Origin: Allacma fusca
Lineage: Eukaryota > Arthropoda > Collembola > Symphypleona > Sminthuridae
Direction: 5' to 3'
NCBI GenBank assembly: GCA_947179485.1
Contig: OX359246.1
Span: 50,881,632 to 50,945,631 of the forward strand
Length of the DNA stretch: 64,000 nucleotides
Shown: positions 36,777 through 49,785 of the stretch, one piece after another
Numbering within the stretch: position 1 is the first letter of the stretch
Layout: each line of letters begins with the position of its first letter
Notes under the pieces: model-generated
Told to the model about the DNA's origin: nothing
Seen by the model: the letters and a program-made list of their open reading frames with translations, nothing else
Database searches by the model: none
Program-made: the position numbers and the translations under genes

Positions 36777-37666
36777 TCACTTTTTTGGTTGTTTTCTGAA
36801 CTCGTCCGATTCTCCTCAAACTTTGGGAATACTATCGGGCAGTCTGCTAAAGCTCAATTCTCGAATTTGAGGTGAATCAAAAAACTTTAAAAATAGCGAT
36901 GAAAATGACGTGTCGTTTCTGTGGTCACTTTTTCGCTTGTTTTCTGAACTCGTCCGATTCTCCTCAAACTTTGGGAATACACTCGGGGAGTCTGCCAAAG
37001 CTCAATTCTCGAATTTGAGGTGAATCGAAAAACTTTAAAAATAGCGATAAAAATGACGTGTCGTTTCTGTGGTCACTTTTTCGGTTGTTTTCTGAACTCG
37101 TCCGATTCTCCTCAAACTTTGGGAATACTATCGGGCAGTCTGCCAAAGCTCAATTCTCGAATTTGAGTTCAATCGAAAACCCTTAATAATAGCGATGAAA
37201 ATGACGTGTGCCGTTGCTCTAGTCACTTTTTTAAGGGTTTCCTGAACTCGTCCGATTCTCCTCAAACTTTGGGAATACTATCGGGCAGTCTGCTAAAGCT
37301 CAATTCTCGAATTTGAGGTGAATCGAAAAACTTAAAAAATAGCGATGAAAATGACGTGCCGTTGCTCTGGTCACTTTTTTAAGGGTTTCCTGAACTCGTC
37401 CGATTCTCCTTAAACTTTGGGAATACTATCGGGCAGTCTGCCAAAGCTCAATTCTCGAATTTGAGGTGAATCGAAAAACTTAAAAAATAGCGATGAAAAT
37501 GACGTGCCGTTGCTCTGGTCACTTTTTTAAGGGTTTCCTGAACTCGTCCGATTCTCCTTAAACTTTGGGAATACTATCGGGCAGTCTGCCAAAGCTCAAT
37601 TCTCGAATTTGAGGTGAATCGAAAAACTTTAAAAATAGCGATAAAAATGACGTGTCGTTTCTGTGG
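36777..37666. repeat. Domain II tail, copies of earlier monomers (offsets 2,074 and 5,031 bp)
   Basis: 36,777 to about 37,463 repeats 34,703-35,389 (offset 2,074), including the GACGTGTGCCG insertion. The monomer at 37,519 matches 32,488 (offset 5,031). The end merges into the V-W-X-Y series of domain III. Confidence 0.8.
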
Positions 37667-38406
37667 TCACTTTTTCGGTTGTTTTCTGAACTCGTCCGAT
37701 TCTCCTCAAACTTTGGGAATACTATCGGGCAGTCTGCCAAAGCTCAATTCTCGAATTTGAGTTCAATCGAAAACCTTTAAAAATAGGGATGAAAATGACG
37801 TGTCGTTTCTGTGGTCACTTTTTCGGTTGTTTTCTGAACTCGTCCGATTCTCCTCAAACTTTGGGAATACTATCGGGCAGTCTGCTAACGCTCAATTCTC
37901 GAATTTGAGGTGAATCGAAAAACTTAAAAAATAGCGATGAAAATGACGTGCCGTTGCTCTGGTCACTTTTTTAAGGGTTTCCTGAACTCGTCCGATTCTC
38001 CTTAAACTTTGGGAATACTATCGGGCAGTCTGCCAAAGCTCAATTCTCGAATTTGAGGTGAATCGAAAAACTTTAAAAATAGCGATAAAAATGACGTGTC
38101 GTTTCTGTGGTCAATTTTTCGGTTGTTTTCTGAACTCGTCCGATTCTCCTCAAACTTTTGGAATACACTCGGGCAGTCTGCCATAGCTCAATTCTCGAAT
38201 TTGTGGTGAATCAAAAAACTTTAAAAATAGCGATAAAAATGACGTGTCGTTTCTGTGGTAACTTTTTTGGTTGTTCTCTGAACTCGTCTGATTCTCCTCA
38301 AACTTTGGGAATACTATCGGGCAGTCTGCCAAAGCTCAATTCTCGAATTTGAGGTAAATCAAAAAACTTAAAAAATAGCGATAAAAATGACGTGTCGTTT
38401 CTGTGG
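37667..38406. repeat. Domain III entry, v-w-x-y-p monomers
   Basis: Starts are v 37,667 (GAGTTCAATCG), w 37,815 (CTGCTAACGCTC), x 37,963 (CTCCTTAAAC), y 38,111 (TCAATTTTTCGG, then CTTTTGG and CCATAGC) and p 38,259 (TAACTTTTTTGGTTGTTCTC). The same v-w-x-y series recurs at 42,546 and 45,059, so this is the truncated first copy of the domain III super-HOR. Confidence 0.82.
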
Positions 38407-39737
38407 TAACGTTTTCGGTTGTTTTTTGAACTCGTCCGATTCTCCTCAAACTTTGGCAATACATTCGGGCAGTATCCTAAAGCTTAATTTTCGAATTTGA
38501 GTTGAATCGAAAAACTTTGAAAATAGCGATTAAAATGAAGTGTCGTTGCTCTGGTCACTTTTTCAAGGGTTTCCTGAACTCGTCCGAATCCCATCAAACT
38601 TTGGGAATACTCTCAGGCAGTCTGCTGAAGCTCAATTCTCGAATTTGAGTTGAATCGAAAAACTTTAAAAATAGCGATGAAAATGACGTGCCGTTGCTCT
38701 AGTCACTTTTTTAAGGGTTTCGTGAACTCGTCCGATTCTCTTTAAACTTTGGGAATACTATCGGGCAGTCTGCTAAAGCTCAATTCTCGAATTTGAGGTG
38801 AATCAAAAAACTTTAAAAATGGCGATAAAAATGACGTGTCGTTTCTGTGGTAACGTTTTCGGTTGTTTTTTGAACTCGTCCGATTCTCCTCAAACTTTGG
38901 CAATACATTCGGGCAGTATCCTAAAGCTTAATTTTCGAATTTGAGTTGAATCGAAAAACTTTGAAAATAGCGATTAAAATGAAGTGTCGTTGCTCTGGTC
39001 ACTTTTTCAAGGGTTTCCTGAACTCGTCCGAATCCCATCAAACTTTGGGAATACTCTCAGGCAGTCTGCTGAAGCTCAATTCTCGAATTTGAGTTGAATC
39101 GAAAAACTTTAAAAATAGCGATGAAAATGACGTGCCGTTGCTCTAGTCACTTTTTTAAGGGTTTCGTGAACTCGTCCGATTCTCTTTAAACTTTGGGAAT
39201 ACTATCGGGCAGTCTGCTAAAGCTCAATTCTCGAATTTGAGGTGAATCAAAAAACTTTAAAAATAGCGATAAAAATGACGTGTCGTTTCTGTGGTAACGT
39301 TTTCGGTTGTTTTTTGAACTCGTCCGATTCTCCTCAAACTTTGGCAATACATTCGGGCAGTATCCTAAAGCTTAATTTTCGAATTTGAGTTGAATCGAAA
39401 AACTTTGAAAATAGCGATTAAAATGAAGTGTCGTTGCTCTTGTCACTTTTTCAAGGGTTTCCTGAACTCGTCCGAATCCCATCAAACTTTGGGAATACTC
39501 TCAGGCAGTCTGCTGAAGCTCAATTCTCGAATTTGAGTTGAATCGAAAAGCTTTAAAAATAGCGATGAAAATGACGTGCCGTTGCTCTAGTCACTTTTTT
39601 AAGGGTTTCCTGAACTCGTCCGATTCTCTTTAAACTTTGGGAATACTATCGGGCAGTCTGCTAAAGCTCAATTCTCGACTTTAAGGTGAATCAAAAACCT
39701 TAAAAATAGCGATAAAAATGACGTGTCGTTTCTGTGG
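38407..39737. repeat. Tandem 3-mer l-m-n, three copies of ~444 bp
   Basis: TAACGTTTTCGG monomers start at 38,407, 38,851 and 39,295. Each is followed by m (CTCTCAGGCAGTCTGCTGAAG) and n (CTCTTTAAACTTTGG). Small differences separate the copies: GGCGATAAA at 38,821, CTCTTGTCAC near 39,440, and CGTGAACTCG in the first two n monomers but CCTGAACTCG in the third. The last n is 147 bp. At 444 bp (a multiple of three) the frame is kept, yet stops still close all frames. Confidence 0.87.
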
Positions 39738-39885
39738 TCACTTTTTCGGTTGTTTTCTGAACTCGTCCGATTCTCCTCAAACTTTTGGAATACACTCGGG
39801 CAGTCTGCCATAGCTCAATTCTCGAATTTGTGGTGAATCGAAAAACTTTAAAAATAGCGATAAAAATGACGTGTCGTTTCTGTGG
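39738..39885. repeat. Monomer o linking the 3-mer block to the 9-mer block
   Basis: Beta monomer with CTTTTGGAATACACTCGGG, CTGCCATAGC and TTTGTGGTG. Equivalent o monomers are at 43,581 and 46,242. Confidence 0.8.
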
Positions 39886-41215
39886 TAACTTTTTTGGTTG
39901 TTCTCTGAACTCGTCTGATTCTCCTCAAACTTTGGGAATACACTCGGGCAGTCTGCTTAAGCTCAATTCTCGAATTTGTGGTGAATCGAAAAACTTTAAA
40001 AATAGCGATGAAAATGACGTGCCGTTGCTCTGGTCACTTTTTTAAGGGTTTCCTGAACTCGTCCGATTCTCCTTAAACTTTGGGAATACTATCGGGCAGT
40101 CTGCCAAAGCTCAATTCTCGAATTTGAGGTGAATCGAAAAACATTAAAAATAGCGATAAAAATGACGTGTCGTTTCTGTGGTCACTTTTTTGGTTGTTTT
40201 CTGAACTCGTCCGATTCTCCTCAAACTTTGGGAATACTATCGGGCAGTCTGCTAAAGCTCAATTCTCGAATTTGAGGTGAATCAAAAAACTTTAAAAATA
40301 GCGATAAAAATGACGTGTCGTTTCTGTGGTCACTTTTTCGGTTGTTTTCTGAACTCGTCCGATTCTCCTCAAACTTTGGGAATACACTCGGGGAGTCTGC
40401 CAAAGCTCAATTCTCGATTTTGAGGTGAATCGAAAAACTTTAAAAATAGCGATAACAATGACGTATCGTTTCTGTGGTAACGTTTTCGGTTGTTTTTTGA
40501 ACTCGTCCGATTCTCCTCAAACTTTGGCAATACATTCGGGCAGTATCCTAAAGCTTAATTTTCGAATTTCAGTTGAATCGAAAAACTTTAAAAATAGCGA
40601 TTAAAATGAAGTGTCGTTGCTCTGGTCACTTTTTCAAGGGTTTCCTGAACTCGTCCGAATCCCATCAAACTTTGGGAATACTCTCAGGCAGTCTGCTGAA
40701 GCTCAATTCTCGAATTTGAGTTGAATCGAAAAACTTTAAAAATAGCGATGAAAATGACGTGCCGTTGCTCTAGTCACTTTTTTAAGGGTTTCCTGAACTC
40801 GTCCGATTCTCTTTAAACTTTGGGAATACTATCGGGCAGTCTGCTAAAGCTCAATTCTCGACTTTGAGGTGAATCAAAAACCTTAAAAATAGCGATAAAA
40901 ATGACGTGTCGTTTCTGTGGTCACTTTTTCTTTTGTTTTCTGAACTCGTCCGATTCTCCTCAAACTTTTGGAATACACTCGGGCAGTCTGCCATAGCTCA
41001 ATTCTCGAATTTGTGGTGAATCGAAAAACTTTAAAAATAGCGATTAAAATGAAGTGTCGTTGCTCTGGTCACTTTTTCAAGGGTTTCCCGAACTCGTCCG
41101 AATCCCATCAAACTTTGGGAATACTATCGTGCAGTCTGCTAAAGCTCAATTCTCGACTTTGAGGTGAATCAAAAACCTTAAAAATAGCGATAAAAATGAC
41201 GTGTCGTTTCTGTGG
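39886..41215. repeat. 9-mer p-q-r-s-l-m-n-t-u, copy 1 (1,330 bp)
   Basis: Starts are p 39,886, q 40,034, r 40,182 (TTTTTTGGTTG), s 40,330 (CTCGGGGAGTC), l 40,478 (CGATAACAATGACGTATCG), m 40,626, n 40,774, t 40,921 (TTTTTCTTTTG) and u 41,069 (TTTCCCGAACTCG, CTATCGTGCAGTC). Confidence 0.87.
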
Positions 41216-42545
41216 TAACTTTTTTGGTTGTTCTCTGAACTCGTCTGATTCTCCTCAAACTTTGGGAATACACTCGGGCAGTCTGCTTAAGCTCAATTCT
41301 CGAATTTGTGGTGAATCGAAAAACTTTAAAAATAGCGATGAAAATGACGTGCCGTTGCTCTGGTCACTTTTTTAAGGGTTTCCTGAACTCGTCCGATTCT
41401 CCTTAAACTTTGGGAATACTATCGGGCAGTCTGCCAAAGCTCAATTCTCGAATTTGAGGTGAATCGAAAAACATTAAAAATAGCGATAAAAATGACGTGT
41501 CGTTTCTGTGGTCACTTTTTTGGTTGTTTTCTGAACTCGTCCGATTCTCCTCAAACTTTGGGAATACTATCGGGCAGTCTGCTAAAGCTCAATTCTCGAA
41601 TTTGAGGTGAATCAAAAAACTTTAAAAATAGCGATAAAAATGACGTGTCGTTTCTGTGGTCACTTTTTCGGTTGTTTTCTGAACTCGTCCGATTCTCCTC
41701 AAACTTTGGGAATACACTCGGGGAGTCTGCCAAAGCTCAATTCTCGATTTTGAGGTGAATCGAAAAACTTTAAAAATAGCGATAACAATGACGTATCGTT
41801 TCTGTGGTAACGTTTTCGGTTGTTTTTTGAACTCGTCCGATTCTCCTCAAACTTTGGCAATACATTCGGGCAGTATCCTAAAGCTTAATTTTCGAATTTC
41901 AGTTGAATCGAAAAACTTTAAAAATAGCGATTAAAATGAAGTGTCGTTGCTCTGGTCACTTTTTCAAGGGTTTCCTGAACTCGTCCGAATCCCATCAAAC
42001 TTTGGGAATACTCTCAGGCAGTCTGCTGAAGCTCAATTCTCGAATTTGAGTTGAATCGAAAAACTTTAAAAATAGCGATGAAAATGACGTGCCGTTGCTC
42101 TAGTCACTTTTTTAAGGGTTTCCTGAACTCGTCCGATTCTCTTTAAACTTTGGGAATACTATCGGGCAGTCTGCTAAAGCTCAATTCTCGACTTTGAGGT
42201 GAATCAAAAACCTTAAAAATAGCGATAAAAATGACGTGTCGTTTCTGTGGTCACTTTTTCTTTTGTTTTCTGAACTCGTCCGATTCTCCTCAAACTTTTG
42301 GAATACACTCGGGCAGTCTGCCATAGCTCAATTCTCGAATTTGTGGTGAATCGAAAAACTTTAAAAATAGCGATTAAAATGAAGTGTCGTTGCTCTGGTC
42401 ACTTTTTCAAGGGTTTCCCGAACTCGTCCGAATCCCATCAAACTTTGGGAATACTATCGTGCAGTCTGCTAAAGCTCAATTCTCGACTTTGAGGTGAATC
42501 AAAAACCTTAAAAATAGCGATAAAAATGACGTGTCGTTTCTGTGG
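41216..42545. repeat. 9-mer p-q-r-s-l-m-n-t-u, copy 2 (1,330 bp)
   Basis: Follows copy 1 directly at an exact 1,330-bp spacing with the same signatures: s at 41,660, l at 41,808, t at 42,251 and u at 42,399. It also opens the 17-monomer super-HOR. Confidence 0.87.
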
Positions 42546-43728
42546 TCACTTTTTCGGTTGTTTTCTGAACTCGTCCGATTCTCCTCAAACTTTGGGAATA
42601 CACTCGGGCAGTCTGCCAAATCTCAATTCTCGAATTTGAGTTCAATCGAAAACCTTTAAAAATAGGGATGAAAATGACGTGTCGTTTCTGTGGTCACTTT
42701 TTCGGTTGTTTTCTGAACTCGTCCGATTCTCCTCAAACTTTGGGAATACTATCGGGCAGTCTGCTAACGCTCAATTCTCGAATTTGAGGTGAATCGAAAA
42801 ACTTAAAAAATAGCGATGAAAATGACGTGCCGTTGCTCTGGTCACTTTTTTAAGGGTTTCCTGAACTCGTCCGATTCTCCTTAAACTTTGGGAATACTAT
42901 CGGGCAGTCTGCCAAAGCTCAATTCTCGAATTTGAGGTGAATCGAAAAACTTTAAAAATAGCGATAAAAATGACGTGTCGTTTCTGTGGTCAATTTTTCG
43001 GTTGTTTTCTGAACTCGTCCGATTCTCCTCAAACTTTTGGAATACACTCGGGCAGTCTGCCATAGCTCAATTCTCGAATTTGTGGTGAATCAAAAAACTT
43101 TAAAAATAGCGATAAAAATGACGTGTCGTTTCTGTGGTAACGTTTTCGGTTGTTTTTTGAACTCGTCCGATTCTCCTCAAACTTTGGCAATACATTCGGG
43201 CAGTATCCTAAAGCTTAATTTTCGAATTTGACTTGAATCGAAAAACTTTGAAAATAGCGATTAAAATGAAGTGTCGTTGCTCTTGTCACTTTTTCAAGGG
43301 TTTCCTGAACTCGTCCGAATCCCATCAAACTTTGGGAATACTCTCAGGCAGTCTGCTGAAGCTCAATTCTCGAATTTGAGTTGAATCGAAAAACTTTAAA
43401 AATAGCGATGAAAATGACGTGCCGTTGCTCTAGTCACTTTTTTAAGGGTTTCCTGAACTCGTCCGATTCTCTTTAAACTTTGGGAATACTATCGGGCAGT
43501 CTGCTAAAGCTCAATTCTCGACTTTAAGGTGAATCAAAAACCTTAAAAATAGCGATAAAAATGACGTGTCGTTTCTGTGGTCACTTTTTCGGTTGTTTTC
43601 TGAACTCGTCCGATTCTCCTCAAACTTTTGGAATACACTCGGGCAGTCTGCCATAGCTCAATTCTCGAATTTGTGGTGAATCGAAAAACTTTAAAAATAG
43701 CGATAAAAATGACGTGTCGTTTCTGTGG
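41216..43728. repeat. Domain III super-HOR copy 1, 17-mer (2,513 bp)
   Basis: Order p-q-r-s-l-m-n-t-u-v-w-x-y-l-m-n-o. v is at 42,546 (with private CCAAATCTC), w 42,694, x 42,842, y 42,990, l 43,138, m 43,286, n 43,434 and o 43,581. Confidence 0.85.
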
Positions 43729-46389
43729 TAACTTTTTTGGTTGTTCTCTGAACTCGTCTGATTCTCCTCAAACTTTGGGAATACACTCGGGCAGTCTGCC
43801 ATAGCTCAATTCTCGAATTTGTGGTGAATCGAAAAACTTTAAAAATAGCGATGAAAATGACGTGCCGTTGCTCTGGTCACTTTTTTAAGGGTTTCCTGAA
43901 CTCGTCCGATTCTCCTTAAACTTTGGGAATACTATCGGGCAGTCTGCCAAAGCTCAATTCTCGAATTTGAGGTGAATCGAAAAACATTAAAAATAGCGAT
44001 AAAAATGACGTGTCGTTTCTGTGGTCACTTTTTTGGTTGTTTTCTGAACTCGTCCGATTCTCCTCAAACTTTGGGAATACTATCGGGCAGTCTGCTAAAG
44101 CTCAATTCTCGAATTTGAGGTGAATCAAAAAACTTTAAAAATAGCGATAAAAATGACGTGTCGTTTCTGTGGTCACTTTTTCGGTTGTTTTCTGAACTCG
44201 TCCGATTCTCCTCAAACTTTGGGAATACACTCGGGGAGTCTGCCAAAGCTCAATTCTCGATTTTGAGGTGAATCGAAAAACTTTAAAAATAGCGATAACA
44301 ATGACGTATCGTTTCTGTGGTAACGTTTTCGGTTGTTTTTTGAACTCGTCCGATTCTCCTCAAACTTTGGCAATACATTCGGGCAGTATCCTAAAGCTTA
44401 ATTTTCGAATTTGAGTTGAATCGAAAAACTTTAAAAATAGCGATTAAAATGAAGTGTCGTTGCTCTGGTCACTTTTTCAAGGGTTTCCTGAACTCGTCCG
44501 AATCCCATCAAACTTTGGGAATACTCTCAGGCAGTCTGCTGAAGCTCAATTCTCGAATTTGAGTTGAATCGAAAAACTTTAAAAATAGCGATGAAAATGA
44601 CGTGCCGTTGCTCTAGTCACTTTTTTAAGGGTTTCCTGAACTCGTCCGATTCTCTTTAAACTTTGGGAATACTATCGGGCAGTCTGCTAAAGCTCAATTC
44701 TCGACTTTGAGGTGAATCAAAAACCTTAAAAATAGCGATAAAAATGACGTGTCGTTTCTGTGGTCACTTTTTCTTTTGTTTTCTGAACTCGTCCGATTCT
44801 CCTCAAACTTTTGGAATACACTCGGGCAGTCTGCCATAGCTCAATTCTCGAATTTGTGGTGAATCGAAAAACTTTAAAAATAGCGATTAAAATGAAGTGT
44901 CGTTGCTCTGGTCACTTTTTCAAGGGTTTCCCGAACTCGTCCGAATCCCATCAAACTTTGGGAATACTATCGTGCAGTCTGCTAAAGCTCAATTCTCGAC
45001 TTTGAGGTGAATCAAAAACCTTAAAAATAGCGATAAAAATGACGTGTCGTTTCTGTGGTCACTTTTTCGGTTGTTTTCTGAACTCGTCCGATTCTCCTCA
45101 AACTTTGGGAATACACTCGGGCAGTCTGCCAAAGCTCAATTCTCGAATTTGAGTTCAATCGAAAACCTTTAAAAATAGGGATGAAAATGACGTGTCGTTT
45201 CTGTGGTCACTTTTTCGGTTGTTTTCTGAACTCGTCCGATTCTCCTCAAACTTTGGGAATACTATCGGGCAGTCTGCTAACGCTCAATTCTCGAATTTGA
45301 GGTGAATCGAAAAACTTAAAAAATAGCGATGAAAATGACGTGCCGTTGCTCTGGTCACTTTTTTAAGGGTTTCCTGAACTCGTCCGATTCTCCTTAAACT
45401 TTGGGAATACTATCGGGCAGTCTGCCAAAGCTCAATTCTCGAATTTGAGGTGAATCGAAAAACTTTAAAAATAGCGATAAAAATGACGTGTCGTTTCTGT
45501 GGTCAATTTTTCGGTTGTTTTCTGAACTCGTCCGATTCTCCTCAAACTTTTGGAATACACTCGGGCAGTCTGCCATAGCTCAATTCTCGAATTTGTGGTG
45601 AATCAAAAAACTTTAAAAATAGCGATAAAAATGACGTGTCGTTTCTGTGGTAACTTTTTTGGTTGTTCTCTGAACTCGTCTGATTCTCCTCAAACTTTGG
45701 GAATACTATCGGGCAGTCTGCCAAAGCTCAATTCTCGAATTTGAGGTAAATCAAAAAACTTTAAAAATAGCGATAAAAATGACGTGTCGTTTCTGTGGTA
45801 ACGTTTTCGGTTGTTTTTTGAACTCGTCCGATTCTCCTCAAACTTTGGCAATACATTCGGGCAGTATCCTAAAGCTTAATTTTCGAATTTGAGTTGAATC
45901 GAAAAACTTTGAAAATAGCGATTAAAATGAAGTGTCGTTGCTCTTGTCACTTTTTCAAGGGTTTCCTGAACTCGTCCGAATCCCATCAAACTTTGGGAAT
46001 ACTCTCAGGCAGTCTGCTGAAGCTCAATTCTCGAATTTGAGTTGAATCGAAAAACTTTAAAAATAGCGATGAAAATGACGTGCCGTTGCTCTAGTCACTT
46101 TTTTAAGGGTTTCCTGAACTCGTCCGATTCTCTTTAAACTTTGGGAATACTATCGGGCAGTCTGCTAAAGCTCAATTCTCGACTTTAAGGTGAATCAAAA
46201 ACCTTGAAAATAGCGATAAAAATGACGTGTCGTTTCTGTGGTCACTTTTTCGGTTGTTTTCTGAACTCGTCCGATTCTCCTCAAACTTTTGGAATACACT
46301 CGGGCAGTCTGCCATAGCTCAATTCTCGAATTTGTGGTGAATCGAAAAACTTTAAAAATAGCGATAAAAATGACGTGTCGTTTCTGTGG
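43729..46389. repeat. Domain III super-HOR copy 2, 18-mer (2,661 bp)
   Basis: Same order as copy 1 plus one additional p-type monomer at 45,651 between y and l, which explains the 148-bp length difference. The first p ends CTGCCATAGC, not CTGCTTAAGC (near 43,797). The copy at 37,667-39,885 also has p after y, so the 18-mer may be the older form. Confidence 0.85.
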
Positions 46390-46831
46390 TAAATTTTTTG
46401 GTTGTTCTCTGAACTCGTCTGATTCTCCTCAAACTTTGGGAATACACTCGGGCAGTCTGCTTAAGCTCAATTCTCGAATTTGTGGTGAATCGAAAAACTT
46501 TAAAAATAGCGATGAAAATGACGTGCCGTTGCTTTGGTCACTTTTTTAAGGGTTTCCTGAACTCGTCCGATTCTCCTTAAACTTTGGGAATACTATCGGG
46601 CAGTCTGCCAAAGCTCAATTCTCGAATTTGAGGTGAATCGAAAAACATTAAAAATAGCGATAAAAATGACGTCGTTTCTGTGGTCACTTTTTTGGTTGTT
46701 TTCTGAACTCGTCCGATTCTCCTCAAACTTTGGGAATACTATCGGGCAGTCTGCTAAAGCTCAATTCTCGAATTTGAGGTGAATCAAAAAACTTTAAAAA
46801 TAGCGATAAAAATGACGTGTCGTTTCTGTGG
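46390..46831. repeat. Domain III super-HOR copy 3 start (p-q-r)
   Basis: p at 46,390 (TAAATTTTTTGG, changed from TAAC), q at 46,538 (GCTTTGGTCAC) and r at 46,684, preceded by TGACGTCG (146 bp). It leads into the duplicated composite block. Confidence 0.8.
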
Positions 46832-48750
46832 TCACTTTTTCGGTTGTTTTCTGAACTCGTCCGATTCTCCTCAAACTTTGGGAATACACTCGGGGAGTCT
46901 GCCAAAGCTCAATTCTCGATTTTGAGGTGAATCGAAAAACTTTAAAAATAGCGATAACAATGACGTATCGTTTCTGTGGTAACGTTTTCGGTTGTTTTTT
47001 GAACTCGTCCGATTCTCCTCAAACTTTGGCAATACATTCGGGCAGTATCCTAAAGCTTAATTTTCGAATTTGAGTTGAATCGAAAAACTTTAAAAATAGC
47101 GATTAAAATGAAGTGTCGTTGCTCTGGTCACTTTTTCAAGGGTTTCCTGAACTCGTCCGAATCCCATCAAACTTTGGGAATACTCTCAGGCAGTCTGCTG
47201 AAGCTCAATTCTCGAATTTGAGTTGAATCGAAAAACTTTAAAAATAGCGATGAAAATGACGTGCCGTTGCTCTAGTCACTTTTTTAAGGGTTTCCTGAAC
47301 TCGTCCGATTCTCTTTAAACTTTGGGAATACTATCGGGCAGTCTGCTAAAGCTCAATTCTCGACTTTGAGGTGAATCAAAAACCTTAAAAATAGCGATAA
47401 AAATGACGTGTCGTTTCTGTGGTCACTTTTTCTTTTGTTTTCTGAACTCGTCCGATTCTCCTCAAACTTTTGGAATACACTCGGGCAGTCTGCCATAGCT
47501 CAATTCTCGAATTTGTGGTGAATCGAAAAACTTTAAAAATAGCGATAAAAATGACGTGTCGTTTCTGTGGTAAATTTTTTGGTTGTTCTCTGAACTCGTC
47601 TGATTCTCCTCAAACTTTGGGAATACACTCGGGCAGTCTGCTTAAGCTCAATTCTCGAATTTGTGGTGAATCGAAAAACTTTAAAAATAGCGATAAAAAT
47701 GACGTCGTTTCTGTGGTCACTTTTTTGGTTGTTTTCTGAACTCGTCCGATTCTCCTCAAACTTTGGGAATACTATCGGGCAGTCTGCTAAAGCTCAATTC
47801 TCGAATTTGAGGTGAATCAAAAAACTTTAAAAATAGCGATAAAAATGACGTGTCGTTTCTGTGGTCACTTTTTCGGTTGTTTTCTGAACTCGTCCGATTC
47901 TCCTCAAACTTTGGGAATACACTCGGGGAGTCTGCCAAAGCTCAATTCTCGATTTTGAGGTGAATCGAAAAACTTTAAAAATAGCGATAACAATGACGTA
48001 TCGTTTCTGTGGTAACGTTTTCGGTTGTTTTTTGAACTCGTCCGATTCTCCTCAAACTTTGGCAATACATTCGGGCAGTATCCTAAAGCTTAATTTTCGA
48101 ATTTGAGTTGAATCGAAAAACTTTAAAAATAGCGATTAAAATGAAGTGTCGTTGCTCTGGTCACTTTTTCAAGGGTTTCCTGAACTCGTCCGAATCCCAT
48201 CAAACTTTGGGAATACTCTCAGGCAGTCTGCTGAAGCTCAATTCTCGAATTTGAGTTGAATCGAAAAACTTTAAAAATAGCGATGAAAATGACGTGCCGT
48301 TGCTCTAGTCACTTTTTTAAGGGTTTCCTGAACTCGTCCGATTCTCTTTAAACTTTGGGAATACTATCGGGCAGTCTGCTAAAGCTCAATTCTCGACTTT
48401 GAGGTGAATCAAAAACCTTAAAAATAGCGATAAAAATGACGTGTCGTTTCTGTGGTCACTTTTTCTTTTGTTTTCTGAACTCGTCCGATTCTCCTCAAAC
48501 TTTTGGAATACACTCGGGCAGTCTGCCATAGCTCAATTCTCGAATTTGTGGTGAATCGAAAAACTTTAAAAATAGCGATTAAAATGAAGTGTCGTTGCTC
48601 TGGTCACTTTTTCAAGGGTTTCCCGAACTCGTCCGAATCCCATCAAACTTTGGGAATACTATCGTGCAGTCTGCTAAAGCTCAATTCTCGACTTTGAGGT
48701 GAATCAAAAACCTTAAAAATAGCGATAAAAATGACGTGTCGTTTCTGTGG
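46832..48750. repeat. Composite block I, domain III part (1,919 bp)
   Basis: Order s-l-m-n-t-p-r-s-l-m-n-t-u, with s at 46,832 and 47,865, l at 46,980 and 48,013, t at 47,423 and 48,456, and u at 48,604. The 7-mer r-s-l-m-n-t-p is itself spaced 1,033 bp (46,684 to 47,717). Repeated at 53,473-55,391. Confidence 0.84.
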
Positions 48751-49785
48751 TCACTTTTTCGGTTGTTTTCTGAACTCGTCCGAATCCCCTCAAACTTTGG
48801 GAATACACTCGGGCAGTCTGCCAAAGCTCAATTCTCGAATTTGAGGTGAATCGAAAAACTTTAAAAATAGCGATGAAAATGACGTGCCGTTGCTCTGGTC
48901 ACTTTTTCAAGGGTTTTCTGAACTCGTCCGATTCTCCTCAAACTTTGGGAATACTATCGGGCAGTCTGCTAAAGCTCAATTCTCGAATTTGAGGTGAATC
49001 AAAAAACTTTAAAAATAGCGATAAAAATGACGTGTCGTTTCTGTGGTAACGTTTTCGGTTGTTTTTTGAACTCGTCCGATTCTCCTCAAACTTTGGCAAT
49101 ACATTCAGGCAGTATCCTAAAGCTCAATTCTCGAATTTGTGGTGAATCGAAAAACTTTAAAAATAGCGATTAAAATGAAGTGTCGTTTCTGTGGTCACTT
49201 TTTCAAGGGTTTCCCGAACTCGTCCGAATCCCATCAAACTTTGGGAATACTATCGGGCGGTCTGCTAAAGCTCAATTCTCGACTTTGAGGTGAATCAAAA
49301 ACCTTAAAAATAGCGATAAAAATGACGTGTCGTTTCTGTGGTCACTTTTTCGGTTGTTTTCTGAACTCGTCCGAATCCCCTCAAACTTTGGGAATACACT
49401 CGGGCAGTCTGCCATAGCTCAATTCTCGAATTTGTGGTGAATCGAAAAACTTTAAAAATAGCGATGAAAATGACGTGCCGTTGCTCTAGTCACTTTTTTA
49501 AGGGTTTCCTGAACTCGTCCGATTCTCCTCAAACTTTAGGAATACTATCGGGAAGTCTGCTAAAGCTCAATTCTCGAATTTAAGGTGACTCGAAAAACTT
49601 TAAAAATAGCGATGAAAATGACGTGCCGTTGCTCTGGTCACTTTTTTAAGGTTTTCCTGAACTCGTCCGATTCTCCTCAAACTTTGGGAATACTATCGGG
49701 CAGTCTGCCAAAGCTCAATTCTCGAATTTGAGGTGAATCGAAAACCTTTAAAAATAGTGATGAAAATGACGTGCCGTTGCTCTGG
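48751..49785. repeat. Bridge monomers between domain III and domain I types
   Basis: Seven monomers at 48,751, 48,899, 49,047, 49,195, 49,342, 49,490 and 49,638. They carry unusual mixtures: a beta G-like front with GAACTCG; an l-type TAACG monomer whose tail is GTGGTGAATCG; a beta junction followed by TCAAGGG at 49,195; CTATCGGGCGGTC near 49,258; CTTTAGGAATAC with GGGAAGTC near 49,540; and GTGACTCG near 49,587. Repeated at 55,392 and, shortened, at 60,114. Confidence 0.82.

Noticed and set aside
31045-48697. Many 60-codon minus-strand and 64-86-codon plus-strand frames (MADCPIVF-type and MEYTRAVC-type)
   Set aside because: They are shadows of the repeat on both strands, overlap each other, and differ only by satellite polymorphisms. 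No coding bias or regulatory context is visible.
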